DNA of 64,000 nucleotides, from positions 62,001 to 126,000 of the forward strand of contig DATFHF010000061.1 in the NCBI GenBank assembly GCA_035248685.1, written 5' to 3'. The stretch comes from Jatrophihabitans_A sp035248685 (lineage in GTDB: Bacteria > Actinomycetota > Actinomycetes > Mycobacteriales > Jatrophihabitantaceae). The translations under genes were made by a program, and so were the position numbers. This document shows positions 9,049 to 19,201 of the stretch, piece after piece (positions within the stretch are counted from its first letter, which is position 1; each line of letters opens with the position of its first letter). The notes below the pieces were generated by a model, which worked only from the letters and a program-made list of their open reading frames with translations, did not search any database and had not been told where the DNA came from.

Positions 9049-12000
9049 GCGAGCTTGCCCAGGCACCGAGCCGACTGACCGACGCGCAGCGGCAAATGTT
9101 GGCAGCGCGGCTGCGCAAGGGACGTAACGCGGAGCCTGACCACATCCCACGACGGCCTACCGGTGCCGAGATCCCCTTGTCGTTCGCCCAGGAACAGCTC
9201 TGGTTCCTCGATCGATTCGCGCCGGGACTGCCCACCTACAACATCGCGCACCTGATGTGGCTCTCCGGCCGGCTGGACCTGCCCGCCCTGAACCGGGCAA
9301 TCACCGCGCTGGTCGGCCGGCACGAGTCGCTGCGTACCCGACTGGTTCCCGGTAGTGGCGACAGCCCGCGCCAGGTGATTGACCAGCCGGCAGCGATGCC
9401 GCTGCCGGTGATCGAGCTCGCCGAGCCCGACCTGGATCGGGCTCGGGCCAAGGCGCGCGAGTTCGGTAATGAGCAGGCCGTACTGCCGTTCGACATCACA
9501 GCCGGTCCGCTGTTCCGGCTGCACCTACTCCGATTGGCCGAACAGGAGCACGCGCTGCTCGTCGTGGTGCACCACAGCGTGTTCGATGCCTGGTCGCTCG
9601 GCGTTCTCCTCCGTGAACTGACCGCCTGCTATGACGCCGAGGCAGCCGGCCGACCGGCCGAACTGCCGGAGCTGCCCATCCAGTTCGGCGATTACGCGAT
9701 CTGGGAGAGGCACCGCTTGCACGAGCCGGCGGCCGAGCTGATCGATTACTGGCGCACCGCGTTGGCCGGCGCGCAACCCTTGCGGCTGTCGACCGATCGT
9801 CCCCGACCACCGCGGGAGAGCTTTCGCGGCGAGGTGCAATGGCTGAATCTCGGCACCGAGCTGCTCGACGAGCTGCGTGCGCTCAGCCGCAGCCAGGGCT
9901 GCACCCTGTTCGGAACGTTGCTCAGCGGGCTGTTTGCGCTGTTGCACCGCTACACCGGCCAGCCCGACATCGTGATCGGGATGCCGCACGCCAACCGGAG
10001 CCGGGAGGAGTTGGCCGGGCTGATCGGATTCCTGGTCAACACCCTGCCGATCAGGGCTGCGCTGTCCAGCGACACCACCTTCGGACAGCTGTTGCAACAG
10101 GTACAGCAGACCTCCGTCTCGGCCTATGCGCATCAGGACCTGCCGTTCGCGAAGCTGGTCGACGCGCTCGCAGTGCCACGCGACGCCGGCCGCAGCCCGG
10201 TGTTCCAGGTCGTGTTCACCTTTGCCGAACTGGCCGATCACCCAAGCCCCAGCGACCTTGCTCTCCAGCTGGAAAAAGTCGACCTGGCGGTCGCGAAGTT
10301 CGACCTGAGCTTCTTCGCCGAGGTACGTCCGGACGGACTGTGGCTCGAACTGTCCTACGCCAGGGATCTGTTCGATGCGGCCACCATCACTCGGATGCTC
10401 GATCACTACCGACGATTGTTGACCGGTGCAGCCGCCGATCCGGGCCTGCCGCTCTGGCGGTTGCCACTGCTGTCGCAGCAGGAGTTGCATTCCGAGCTCG
10501 TCGAGTTCAACGAGACCGGCCTCGAGATGCCGGCTGGTTGCCTGCATGAACTGTTCGAAGCCCAAGCCCGTCGGGTGCCGGAGGCCATTGCCGCGGTGGG
10601 GGACGCCGAACGCATCTCCTACCGGGAGCTGGACGAGCGCGCCAACCGGCTCGCCGGTCGGCTCGTCGAATTGGGGATCGGCCCGGAGCGCCTGGTCGGC
10701 GTATGCATGCAGTCGTCCATCGACCGGCTGGTTGCGTTGCTGGCGATCCTCAAGGCCGGCGGCGGCTACCTGCCGCTCGATCCGGCCCTGCCGGCGCAGC
10801 GATTGTCCTTCATGCTGGCCGACACCGAGGCGCCGTTGGTGATCACCGACCAAGCCAGCCTGCCGAACCTACCGCCGACCGAGGCGCTGCTGCTCCAGGT
10901 GGCTGATGCGCAAGCTTGCCAGCCGGCCGAGGTTAGGGCTGCGGTGACCGGTTCGAACGCCGCCTATGTCATCTATACCTCCGGGTCCACCGGTCAGCCC
11001 AAGGGTGTCGTGGTCGAACACCGCAACGCGGTGAACTTCGTCCAAGGCCAGCTGGCATATTGGCAGCTCGGCACCGACGACCGGGTGTTGCAGTTTTCGT
11101 CGCTGAACTTCGACGTGTCCGTGCTCGATATCTTCGCTGCGCTGTGTTCCGGCGCGACACTGGTGCTGATGAGCGCGGAGACGAGGCTGTCGCCACCGCG
11201 TCTCGGTGCCCTGATGCGCGAGCAGCGGGTCAGTTTCGCCTGCCTGTCGCCGGCGATGCTCAGTGTGCTGGCCGACCAGGAGTTCCCCGACCTGCGGGTG
11301 TTGATGTCGGCCGGTGAGGAGCTTCGATCGGAGTTGGCGATGAGTTGGCTGCGCCCCGGTCTACGGCTCTGTAACGGGTACGGCCCCACTGAGGCGACGG
11401 TGCTCTCGGCGTTCACCGAGATCGATGCCGGTCTGCTGCCGCCGCCGATCGGCCGACCACCCGCCAACTATCAGGCCTACGTCCTCGATCCCATGCTGAA
11501 CCCGGTGCCGCTCGGCGTCGTCGGCGAGCTGCACGTCGGGGGCGCCGGGGTCGCCCGCGGCTACTTGAACCGGCCGGAGCTGACCGCCGCCCGCTTCATC
11601 ACCGATCCGTTCAACTCGGCGCCGGAGGCGCGCCTGTACAAGACCGGCGATCTGGTGAAGCGGCTGCCGGACGGCAACCTGCTGTTCATCGGCCGGATCG
11701 ATGGCCAGGTCAAGCTGCATGGTCAGCGCATCGAGCTGGGCGAGGTCGAGGCCGCCCTCGGCCGGCTGACCGGCGTACGGCACGCGGTGGTGCTGGTGGT
11801 CGAGGATCGGACGGGCGACCGCCAGCTTGTCGGATACGTGCAGCGAGCCGGCGCGGAACTTGAGCCGGCCGAGCTGAAACGGCTGCTCGGGCAATGGTTA
11901 CCCGGCTACATGGTGCCGAGCCAGCTCCTCGTGCTGGACAGTCTGCCGATGAATTCCAGCGGCAAGGTGGACCGGGCGGCGCTCCCGGCGCCGGACGCCG

Positions 12001-12347
12001 TCCCGGCCGGTGGCGAGGCCGGCACCCTGCTCGAGGCATTGCTGATGGAGGCCTATGCCGGCGTGCTGCGGATCGATCGGCTCGGCGTCGACGCGAGCTT
12101 CTTCGACATCGGCGGAAGCTCACTGCAGGCCATGCAGCTGGTCAGCCGGATCGAGCGGGACCTGGGCGTTGACGTCGCGGTTGCCGACATCTTCCTCGCC
12201 CCGCAGCCACGCGAGCTGGCTCGGCTGCTCCGCGCCGAATACGGCCTGCAGGACACCGATCTCGATGCCGAGACGCTGACCACCTTCGGCGAGGGCGGGT
12301 CCTCAGCTGCCCTCACGCCGGACCAGCCACCGCCCGTCGGCAGGTAG
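9045..12347 (+). CDS. NRPS, one module C-A-T
   Basis: 1100-residue nonribosomal peptide synthetase. Condensation domain ~43-470 with HHSVFDA at 176-182 (second His and Asp kept, final Gly replaced by Ala). Adenylation domain ~500-985 with the A3 loop TSGSTGQPKG near 647 and NGYGPTE as A5. Carrier domain ~1005-1080 with phosphopantetheine Ser1026 in GGSSLQA. My by-eye ten-residue code is D-V-L-C-M-A-G-V-L-K; I do not recognise its amino acid. The C domain implies an upstream acyl or peptidyl donor. It lies between the exporter (4-bp overlap) and a second NRPS 11 bp downstream. No TubC docking domain is seen. Confidence 0.93.
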   Translation: MSELAQAPSRLTDAQRQMLAARLRKGRNAEPDHIPRRPTGAEIPLSFAQEQLWFLDRFAPGLPTYNIAHLMWLSGRLDLPALNRAITALVGRHESLRTRLVPGSGDSPRQVIDQPAAMPLPVIELAEPDLDRARAKAREFGNEQAVLPFDITAGPLFRLHLLRLAEQEHALLVVVHHSVFDAWSLGVLLRELTACYDAEAAGRPAELPELPIQFGDYAIWERHRLHEPAAELIDYWRTALAGAQPLRLSTDRPRPPRESFRGEVQWLNLGTELLDELRALSRSQGCTLFGTLLSGLFALLHRYTGQPDIVIGMPHANRSREELAGLIGFLVNTLPIRAALSSDTTFGQLLQQVQQTSVSAYAHQDLPFAKLVDALAVPRDAGRSPVFQVVFTFAELADHPSPSDLALQLEKVDLAVAKFDLSFFAEVRPDGLWLELSYARDLFDAATITRMLDHYRRLLTGAAADPGLPLWRLPLLSQQELHSELVEFNETGLEMPAGCLHELFEAQARRVPEAIAAVGDAERISYRELDERANRLAGRLVELGIGPERLVGVCMQSSIDRLVALLAILKAGGGYLPLDPALPAQRLSFMLADTEAPLVITDQASLPNLPPTEALLLQVADAQACQPAEVRAAVTGSNAAYVIYTSGSTGQPKGVVVEHRNAVNFVQGQLAYWQLGTDDRVLQFSSLNFDVSVLDIFAALCSGATLVLMSAETRLSPPRLGALMREQRVSFACLSPAMLSVLADQEFPDLRVLMSAGEELRSELAMSWLRPGLRLCNGYGPTEATVLSAFTEIDAGLLPPPIGRPPANYQAYVLDPMLNPVPLGVVGELHVGGAGVARGYLNRPELTAARFITDPFNSAPEARLYKTGDLVKRLPDGNLLFIGRIDGQVKLHGQRIELGEVEAALGRLTGVRHAVVLVVEDRTGDRQLVGYVQRAGAELEPAELKRLLGQWLPGYMVPSQLLVLDSLPMNSSGKVDRAALPAPDAVPAGGEAGTLLEALLMEAYAGVLRIDRLGVDASFFDIGGSSLQAMQLVSRIERDLGVDVAVADIFLAPQPRELARLLRAEYGLQDTDLDAETLTTFGEGGSSAALTPDQPPPVGR

Positions 12348-12358
12348 GCGAGCAATCG

Positions 12359-15300
12359 ATGTTATCGCAGGCGGAGCGGCAGGCGCTCACCGTCCAGTTT
12401 CGCGCTCAGCAGCTTTCGGCCCGCAGTCCGATGGTCCGTCGGCCGCCGGAGCTGACCGAGATTCCGCTGTCCTACGCCCAGGAACAGCTGTGGTTCCTTG
12501 ACCGGCTGGCACCTGGCCTGCCGACCTACAACGTGCCGGCCCAGATCCGCATCGTCGGAGAACTCGACCTGCCGGCGCTGCGGTCGGCGATGACCATGGT
12601 GCTGGCTCGCCACCAATCGCTTCGTACCCGATTCGTCGAGGGGGCGCGGGGCGCACCGATCCAGGTCATCGAGCCGCCCGCCGAGTTGTTGCTGCCGGTC
12701 ATCGACCTCGCCGGCACCGGCGCCGCGACGCCACGGGAGATTGCGGCTGCCGCGGCGGCCGAGCCGTTCGACCTCGCCACCGGCCCGCTGTTCCGATGCC
12801 GGCTGCTCAGGCTTGCGGAGAACGAGCACCTGCTGCTGATCGTGGTGCATCACCTCGTCTTCGATGCCTGGTCCTTCGGCGTGCTGGTGCAGGAACTGGC
12901 GACGCTCTACGCCGCGGCGATATCCGGAACCGGCGCCGAGTTGGCCGAACTGCCGGTGCAGTTCGCCGATTACGCGATCTGGGAACGGCAACAGCTTTCG
13001 GAGTCGGCATCGGAACTCCTCGACTTCTGGCGCTCGGCACTTGACGGATTCGAGAATCTGCAATTGCCGACGGACCATCCGCGGCCGATGCTGGAGAGCT
13101 TCCGGGGCGGTATCCGCCGTCACCGGCTCGGCGAGGAGATCGCCGCCGGGGTGCGCTCGCTCAGCAAACGGCAGGGCACCACGCCCTTCGTCGTGCTGCT
13201 TGCCGCCCTGCAGGCAGAGCTGGCTCGCTACACCGGCCAGCGGGACATCGTGGTCGGCGTCCCGAGTGCCAATCGCAGCCGGTCCAGCCTGCAACCGATG
13301 ATCGCGTTCCTGGTGAACACGCTGCCGATCCGTGCCGACCTGTCCGGCGATCCGACGTTCCTGGAGCTGCTGGAGCAGCTCCGCCACGCCACGGTGGCCG
13401 GCTATGCCCATCAGGATCTGCCGTTCGCCACATTGGTCGAGGCGCTCGGCGTCGAGCGCGACCCCGGTCGATCGCCGGTGTTCAACGTGCTGCTGACCGG
13501 CGCCGAGGCGCCCAGCGCGGTAACAGCTGCCGGCCTTACCTTGCAGCTGGAGCGCATCGACCTGTTCTCCGCGAAGTTCGACCTGGCCTTCTTCGCCGAG
13601 TTCTGCCCGGACGGGCTGTGGCTGGAAGTCACCTACGCACAGGACCTGTTCGAGGTTGAGACGGTCGACCGGATGCTGGTCCACTACGGCGAGCTGCTTT
13701 CCGGCGCGCTGACCGACCCGACCCAACGGCTATCCGAACTGCCGTTGCTCAGCGAGGCAGAGTTGTTCGCCGAACTGATCGAGTGGAACAGTACGGCCTG
13801 GGAACTGCCGGAGGCGGCTGGCCGGACCGTTCACCAGCTGTTCGACGCTCAGCTGCGCCGGACGCCGGACGCGCCCGCTGCCGTCCTCGGTCCGGACGAG
13901 CTGAGCTACGCCGAACTCGGCAGCATGGCGAACCAGCTGGCGGCCTGGCTGCTCGATCATGGCGTGCGGCCCGGATCACTGGTCGGCGTCGCGATGGCGC
14001 CGTCATTGCAGCGGCTGGCCGTGGTGCTGGCGATCCTCAAGGTGGGCGGTGGATACCTGCCGCTGGACCCGGCGCAGCCGGCCGATCGGCTCTCATTCAT
14101 CGTCGGCGATGCGGCGGTTGAATTGGTGGTCAGCGATGTCGCAGCCGAACTCGGGCCGGTCCTGACCGGGACCCGCTGCCTCGATCCGGCCTGGGTGTCT
14201 GCGTCGGCGCCGGACCCGGGCAGCCCCGCAGTGCCGGTCGCTGAATCGGACATCGCCTACGTCCTCTACACCTCAGGCTCCACCGGACAACCCAAGGGGG
14301 TGATCGTCGAGCACCGGCAGGTGGTCAACTTCGTGCTCGGCGGCATCGACTGCTGGCAAGTCGGCCCGAACGACCGAGTTCTGCAGTTTGCCTCGCTGAA
14401 CTTCGACGTCTCGGTGTTGGACATGTTCTGTTGCCTGCTCTCCGGTGCCACCGCGGTGGTGGCCGATGCTGACACCAGGCTGTCGCCGCCTCGGCTGGGG
14501 GCGCTGATCCGGGAACACCGGGTCAGCTTCGCCTGCCTACCGCCTGCTGTCCTGGGCCTGCTGGCCGATCAGAGCTTTCCGGACCTGCGGCTGCTCATCG
14601 CCGCCGGTGAGACGTTGCCGACCGAACTCGCCCAGGCATGGCTACGGGACGGGCTGCGGTTGATCAACGGTTATGGCCCGACCGAGGTGACCGTGATTGC
14701 GCTGGCCGGTGAGGTGGACGGCCGGACCTGGCCGGCGCCGATTGGCCTGCCACTGCCGAACTACCAGGCCTATGTGCTGGATCAACAGCTGAACCCGCTG
14801 CCGGTCGGGGCGGTCGGTGAGCTCCACCTCGGGGGTGCTTCGGTGGCGCGGGGCTACCTGAACCGCCCTGAGTTGACGGCCGAACGGTTCCTCGACGATC
14901 CGTTCGGCGCCGAGCCGAATGGCCGACTGTATCGGACCGGCGACCTGGTGAGGCGGTTACCCGACGGCCGGATCTCATTCGTGGGGCGGGCCGACGGCCA
15001 GGTCAAGCTCCGCGGCCTGCGCATCGAACTCGGCGAGATCGAGGCGGCGCTGGTCCGCCACCCGGCGATCGAACAGGCTGTTGTGCAACTGGAGCAGGAC
15101 CAGGCCGGGGAGAGGTTCCTTGCCGGCTTCCTGCGTCCGGTGGCCGGCGCCGATCTGCCCGAGACCGCAGCGCTCACCGAGTTCCTGGGCCGCTGGTTGC
15201 CTGACTACATGATTCCCGTGCAGCTGGTCTGGCTGGATGCCTTTGCCTTGAACGGCAGCGGAAAGCTGGACCGCAGGGCGCTGTCGGCGCAGCTGGCCGA

Positions 15301-16375
15301 CCGGCTGGCAGCCAGCTCAACCGGCCGTCCGGGGCGGGCCCCGGAATCGCCTGCCGAGGCGGTGCTGGTTGACATCTATGCCCGCCTGTTGCGGCTGGAT
15401 GGCTGCAGCGTGCTGGATTCGTTCTTCCACGTCGGCGGCAATTCGCTGCAGGCCATGCAATTGCTCAGCCGCATCCGTGCCGAGCTCGGCGTGGATCTGC
15501 CGTTGACGGCGGTGTTCCTGGCACCGACCCCGCGTGGCCTGGCGGCCCGGATCGAGGCCGAGCAGGCCGGCACCGCGCAACCGGCACGTGGACCGGTGGC
15601 CTTGCTGTCCGAGGGTGTCGGCATCGAGCCGTTGTTCCTCGTGCATGCGGTCGGCGGCACCGTTCTGCCCTACACCCAGCTGGCAGCGGAACTGGCCGAC
15701 CGTTATCAGGTATACGGAATCCAGGCACCTGCGCTGGTGGCGCCGTCACCGCCCGTTGCCGAAACGCTGCCAGAGCTGGCAGCCCGGTATCTTGCCGAAC
15801 TTCGCACCATCCAGCCGGCCGGCCCGTACCGGATCGGCGGCTGGTCGATGGGTGGCTTGCTCGCACATGAGATCGTGCGCCGGTTGGAGCGGGACGGCGA
15901 GACGGTGGAGTTGATGATCCTGCTGGATGCTCCGTTCGCGATCGCGGAGGATACCGCCGACAGTGCCCGAATCACTCGGGAGTTCATGGCTGACGCACTG
16001 CGCAGCCTCGGCCTACCAGCCCTCGATCAGCCCGAGTCGGATGGGATCGAAACTCAGTTGGTCCGTCTGGCGCAGGCACTGGATCCGACCGATTCCGACC
16101 GGGCGGCGACGGTCGAGCAGTTGCGCCGCCGGCTTGCGGTCTTCACCGATCACCGGCGGCTGATGGCGGGCTACCGCCCGGTCGGGCAGGTGCGGGCGAC
16201 CACCTTGCTGGTCGGCGCGCAGCGTTCACCGAACGCCAGGGTCCAACCCGATTGGCTAGGCATCATCGGTGGAACGCTGTGCCGGCCCGAGTACGACACC
16301 GACCACTACACCCTGCTACAGCTGCCCCATGTCCGTGACATCGCAGCTCAGATTCGTTCCGCGGTGACTGTCTGA
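12359..16375 (+). CDS. NRPS, terminating module C-A-T-TE
   Basis: 1338-residue synthetase. Condensation domain ~35-450 with HHLVFDA at 164-170. Adenylation domain ~480-965 with TSGSTGQPKG and NGYGPTE. Carrier Ser1029 in GGNSLQA. C-terminal type I thioesterase ~1075-1335 with nucleophile Ser1163 in GWSMGG. The code by eye is D-V-L-C-I-A-G-V-I-K, close to the preceding NRPS, so the two may use related residues or have arisen by duplication. The thioesterase makes this the chain-releasing protein of region A, by hydrolysis or cyclization. Last gene of operon 1; an AT-rich promoter region follows. Confidence 0.93.
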   Translation: MLSQAERQALTVQFRAQQLSARSPMVRRPPELTEIPLSYAQEQLWFLDRLAPGLPTYNVPAQIRIVGELDLPALRSAMTMVLARHQSLRTRFVEGARGAPIQVIEPPAELLLPVIDLAGTGAATPREIAAAAAAEPFDLATGPLFRCRLLRLAENEHLLLIVVHHLVFDAWSFGVLVQELATLYAAAISGTGAELAELPVQFADYAIWERQQLSESASELLDFWRSALDGFENLQLPTDHPRPMLESFRGGIRRHRLGEEIAAGVRSLSKRQGTTPFVVLLAALQAELARYTGQRDIVVGVPSANRSRSSLQPMIAFLVNTLPIRADLSGDPTFLELLEQLRHATVAGYAHQDLPFATLVEALGVERDPGRSPVFNVLLTGAEAPSAVTAAGLTLQLERIDLFSAKFDLAFFAEFCPDGLWLEVTYAQDLFEVETVDRMLVHYGELLSGALTDPTQRLSELPLLSEAELFAELIEWNSTAWELPEAAGRTVHQLFDAQLRRTPDAPAAVLGPDELSYAELGSMANQLAAWLLDHGVRPGSLVGVAMAPSLQRLAVVLAILKVGGGYLPLDPAQPADRLSFIVGDAAVELVVSDVAAELGPVLTGTRCLDPAWVSASAPDPGSPAVPVAESDIAYVLYTSGSTGQPKGVIVEHRQVVNFVLGGIDCWQVGPNDRVLQFASLNFDVSVLDMFCCLLSGATAVVADADTRLSPPRLGALIREHRVSFACLPPAVLGLLADQSFPDLRLLIAAGETLPTELAQAWLRDGLRLINGYGPTEVTVIALAGEVDGRTWPAPIGLPLPNYQAYVLDQQLNPLPVGAVGELHLGGASVARGYLNRPELTAERFLDDPFGAEPNGRLYRTGDLVRRLPDGRISFVGRADGQVKLRGLRIELGEIEAALVRHPAIEQAVVQLEQDQAGERFLAGFLRPVAGADLPETAALTEFLGRWLPDYMIPVQLVWLDAFALNGSGKLDRRALSAQLADRLAASSTGRPGRAPESPAEAVLVDIYARLLRLDGCSVLDSFFHVGGNSLQAMQLLSRIRAELGVDLPLTAVFLAPTPRGLAARIEAEQAGTAQPARGPVALLSEGVGIEPLFLVHAVGGTVLPYTQLAAELADRYQVYGIQAPALVAPSPPVAETLPELAARYLAELRTIQPAGPYRIGGWSMGGLLAHEIVRRLERDGETVELMILLDAPFAIAEDTADSARITREFMADALRSLGLPALDQPESDGIETQLVRLAQALDPTDSDRAATVEQLRRRLAVFTDHRRLMAGYRPVGQVRATTLLVGAQRSPNARVQPDWLGIIGGTLCRPEYDTDHYTLLQLPHVRDIAAQIRSAVTV

Positions 16376-16494
16376 GCGGCGTGGCAGAGGGTCCACGACG
16401 CAAAACCAGGCCTACGCTACAAACCGTAAATGTCTGGTTAATGATAACTTATGCTTATTAGGCCTTAATAGGATTTCAAAGCTATCTGGGCATA

Positions 16495-16524
16495 TTGACA
16501 CCGGTATAGCCCGAGGCTTACGGT
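16495..16524 (+). promoter_or_regulatory. Promoter of the N-hydroxylase operon
   Basis: TTGACA (16495-16500), an 18-bp spacer, then TACGGT (16519-16524), in a markedly AT-rich stretch. The leader is about 133 nt. The boxes match those on the minus strand at 35260-35232 (both TTGACACC...TACGGTA). Just upstream, TTATTAGGCCTTAATA is a near-palindrome that could be an operator. The remainder of the 280-bp gap shows nothing else. Confidence 0.6.
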
Positions 16525-16656
16525 ATGTCAGTCCTTATCCCTAGGATTTGTCGCCTGCTTCCACCGGAGATTTCGGCGCATTCGCCGTCTCCCTCAAATG
16601 TTCGAGTATGAGATGAGTCCGCCTATGCGCTCACTGACATGTAGGGCGGATTGACG

Positions 16657-18123
16657 GTGACCGAGTCTGTACAACGGGGAAACCCCATTGCGGCCAGTGC
16701 TACGGCTGGCCGAACATCTTCGGCTGATTCCCTCGGAGTTCCGGTCGGACCGGCCGAGCTGCCGGCTGCGTCCACCGGTCCGGACGGGGCCTGCTCGGTT
16801 CACTATGGTGCCGAACTCATCGGGAGTTCGGCGCAGCACCTGTCCTGCGTGGGCGTAGGGGTCGGACCGGCAAATCTGTCGTTGGCCTCGCTGATGTCGT
16901 TGCGTCCCGAGTTGCAGGGCCTGTTCCTGGAACGGCGGGCCGAGTTCGGATGGCACGACGGGCAGCAGATGGCGGGCGCGGGTCTGCAGGTGTCAATGCT
17001 CAAGGATCTGGTGTCGTTGACCGATCCGACCTCACCGTTCTCGTTCCTGGCCTATCTGCATGATCAAGGACGGATCTATCACTATCTGAACGCGAGATTC
17101 GAGGCGGTGCCTCGGATGGAGTTCCGCAACTATCTGGCCTGGGCGGCAGCACGCAACCCGAATGTGGTGTTCGGGGAGGAGGTGTTGGCCATCGGGTTCG
17201 ACAGCGTCTTCCGGATTCAGACCAACCGGCGCGAGTTGACCGCTGACCACGTCAGCGTCGGGGTCGGCAACCAGCCGTGGATTCCGCCGGCCGGACACCC
17301 GTTCCTGGCCGACCCGCGGATCTTCCACGTCTGTGAGTTCACCGCCCGTGCAACCGACGTGGCCGGACAGCGGGTCACCGTGATCGGCGGCGGCCAGTCC
17401 GGTGCCGAGGCCTTCCTGGACCTGATCAATCGTCCGGTCGACCGGTTGCCGCGTCGGGTCTGCTGGGTGTCCCGCCGACCGAACTTCTTTCCCATCGATG
17501 ATTCGCCGTTCACCAACGACTACTACATGCCCGACCACAGCGACTACTTCGCATCCCTGCCGCTGAACACCCGCCAGCACTTCAACATCCAGCATCTGCT
17601 GACCTCCGACGGCATCTCCGAGTCAACGCTGCGTGAGATCTACCAGCAGATCTACACCCACCACTTCATCTCCAACCGGCCGGACCTGATTGCCCTCTAT
17701 CCGCACCGGGAGTTGACCGGCATCAGCGAGAACCCGGCCGGCACCGGCTACGAACTGGCGCTCAGCCACGGCCAGCACCCGGACCTCACCGAACACCTGG
17801 ATAGCGACATCGTCGTGTTCGCCACCGGGTTCACCCCTCATCCGATGCCATTCCTTCAGCCGCTGCGGCACCGCCTGCTCCATGAGGACGGGGAGATCCA
17901 GATCGACGATCACTTCGCCGTCCTCTGGGACGGCCCGAGCGACCATCACCTGTTCCTGCAGAACGCGACCCGCAACCAGCGTGGCCTGGCCGACCCCAAC
18001 CTCTCCCTGCTGGCCTGGCGATCGCAACGGATCCTGGACAGCCTCACCAATTCCAATACCACCCCGCAGAACCCTTCCTTCATCGAATGGGTGACCAAGA
18101 GACCGAGCATCGCTACGGAGTGA
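16657..18123 (+). CDS. Lysine/ornithine N-hydroxylase (flavin monooxygenase)
   Basis: 488-residue class B flavin monooxygenase of the IucD/SidA/PvdA family, using FAD, NADPH and O2 to hydroxylate a side-chain amine. FAD-binding VGVGPANLSLA near residue 68, NADPH-binding GGGQSGAEAF near 247, and the C-terminal ATGF(TPHP) motif are visible; the sequence around SMLKDLVSLTDPTSPFSF is family-typical. GTG at 16657 is chosen because GGGCGGA lies 6 bp before it; TTG at 16651 would abut that site. About 60 extra N-terminal residues precede the FAD motif. Because a DAO-type oxidase and a MetRS-like gene follow, N6-hydroxylysine for N-N bond formation is the likeliest product, rather than a hydroxamate siderophore precursor. 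Confidence 0.9.
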   Translation: MTESVQRGNPIAASATAGRTSSADSLGVPVGPAELPAASTGPDGACSVHYGAELIGSSAQHLSCVGVGVGPANLSLASLMSLRPELQGLFLERRAEFGWHDGQQMAGAGLQVSMLKDLVSLTDPTSPFSFLAYLHDQGRIYHYLNARFEAVPRMEFRNYLAWAAARNPNVVFGEEVLAIGFDSVFRIQTNRRELTADHVSVGVGNQPWIPPAGHPFLADPRIFHVCEFTARATDVAGQRVTVIGGGQSGAEAFLDLINRPVDRLPRRVCWVSRRPNFFPIDDSPFTNDYYMPDHSDYFASLPLNTRQHFNIQHLLTSDGISESTLREIYQQIYTHHFISNRPDLIALYPHRELTGISENPAGTGYELALSHGQHPDLTEHLDSDIVVFATGFTPHPMPFLQPLRHRLLHEDGEIQIDDHFAVLWDGPSDHHLFLQNATRNQRGLADPNLSLLAWRSQRILDSLTNSNTTPQNPSFIEWVTKRPSIATE

Positions 18124-18133
18124 TGACCAAACC

Positions 18134-19201
18134 ATGAGCGCACCCTCCACCATCGTCATCGGGGCGGGCATCATCGGTTCGCTGGTGGCCCGCGAACTCG
18201 CTTCCCGGACCCCGTCGGGCCTGGTGACCGTGATCGACCGAGACACCGTCGGCGGTGGCGTCAGCCGTCGCTCCGCCGGCGTGCACCTGCTGCGCGGGGG
18301 TACCGAGCGGGTCCGGGCGATGTCGCAGTACAGCGCCGAGTTCTACCGCAACCTGGTGCGCGACCAGCCGTCCTTGCCGATGTACCAGTTGCCCGAGACA
18401 TCGGTGGTTACCCTGCATCGGCAGTCGGCCGCGGCGCTTACGGCGTATCTGCCGCAGGCCGGGCTGACCCGGTTGGTGATGCTGCCCAACGAGGCGATCC
18501 GACTGCCCGAGGACGTTAGCCTGTGGCGGATCGAAGGCTGCCACCAAGCCGACGTGTACGCGCTGACCCAAGCGCTGGCCCGCGAGCTTCGTAACCGGGT
18601 TAGCTTTCGCGAAGGCGTGCGGGTTGTCGGCCTGCAGTCCTCGACGGCCGGCGTGTTGGTGCGGTTGGGTACCGGTGAGCAACTGCACGCCGACCAGGTG
18701 GTGTTGGCGCCAGGACCCTGGCTGCACGACCCGGCGTGGCGCGATCTCGTTGCTCCGCTGGGCATTCGGGTGAAGAAGATCGTGGGCCTGCATGTCGAGC
18801 AGATGCCCACCGCACGCGACCGGGCGATCATCTTCCATGACGAGGACGCATTCCTCATTCCGCTGGTCCACCGCGGTCACTGGCTGTTCAGCTACACCTG
18901 CCAGGAGTGGGGTGTGGATCCTGACAACCTGCTCGAGGGCCTGTCCGCCGACAACATCGCCCAGGCTCGGGACTGCCTGCGTCGCTACTCGGCCGGCCTG
19001 GCAGAAGGCTGCACCTCCGGACGGGTCTCCTGCGACGCGTACAGCATCAGCGGGGAGCCTCAGGTGGAGCGGCTGGACGAGGCCGGCCGAATCGTCTTCG
19101 CCGGTGCCGCCAACGGTGCCGGTTACCGGCTGGCCCCGGCGATCGCCGCCGAGGCCGCCGAGCTGTTGCAGATGTCGGCCGAGGTCAGGAGCGCAGGATG
19201 A
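18134..19201 (+). CDS. FAD-dependent oxidoreductase, D-amino-acid-oxidase superfamily
   Basis: 355-residue DAO-fold flavoenzyme. The N-terminal dinucleotide fold is IVIGAGIIGSLVARELA, followed by GGGVSRRSAG and, near the C-terminus, the FAD-closing FAGAANGAGYRLAPAI. In hydrazine pathways of the s56-p1 type, an enzyme of this family oxidises N6-(carboxymethylamino)lysine to release hydrazinoacetate and an aminoadipate semialdehyde; the order hydroxylase-oxidase-MetRS here supports that role. It lies 10 bp after the hydroxylase and overlaps the MetRS-like gene by 4 bp. Substrate assignment is inference; a glycine- or sarcosine-oxidase-like role cannot be excluded. Confidence 0.85.
   Translation: MSAPSTIVIGAGIIGSLVARELASRTPSGLVTVIDRDTVGGGVSRRSAGVHLLRGGTERVRAMSQYSAEFYRNLVRDQPSLPMYQLPETSVVTLHRQSAAALTAYLPQAGLTRLVMLPNEAIRLPEDVSLWRIEGCHQADVYALTQALARELRNRVSFREGVRVVGLQSSTAGVLVRLGTGEQLHADQVVLAPGPWLHDPAWRDLVAPLGIRVKKIVGLHVEQMPTARDRAIIFHDEDAFLIPLVHRGHWLFSYTCQEWGVDPDNLLEGLSADNIAQARDCLRRYSAGLAEGCTSGRVSCDAYSISGEPQVERLDEAGRIVFAGAANGAGYRLAPAIAAEAAELLQMSAEVRSAG

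Noticed and set aside
16441..16500. Possible iron-regulator (DmdR/IdeR) box near the N-hydroxylase promoter
   Set aside because: TTATTAGGCCTTAATA is only a near-palindrome and matches the TTAGGTTAGGCTAACCTAA consensus poorly; with a MetRS-like gene downstream, a siderophore reading is not favoured.
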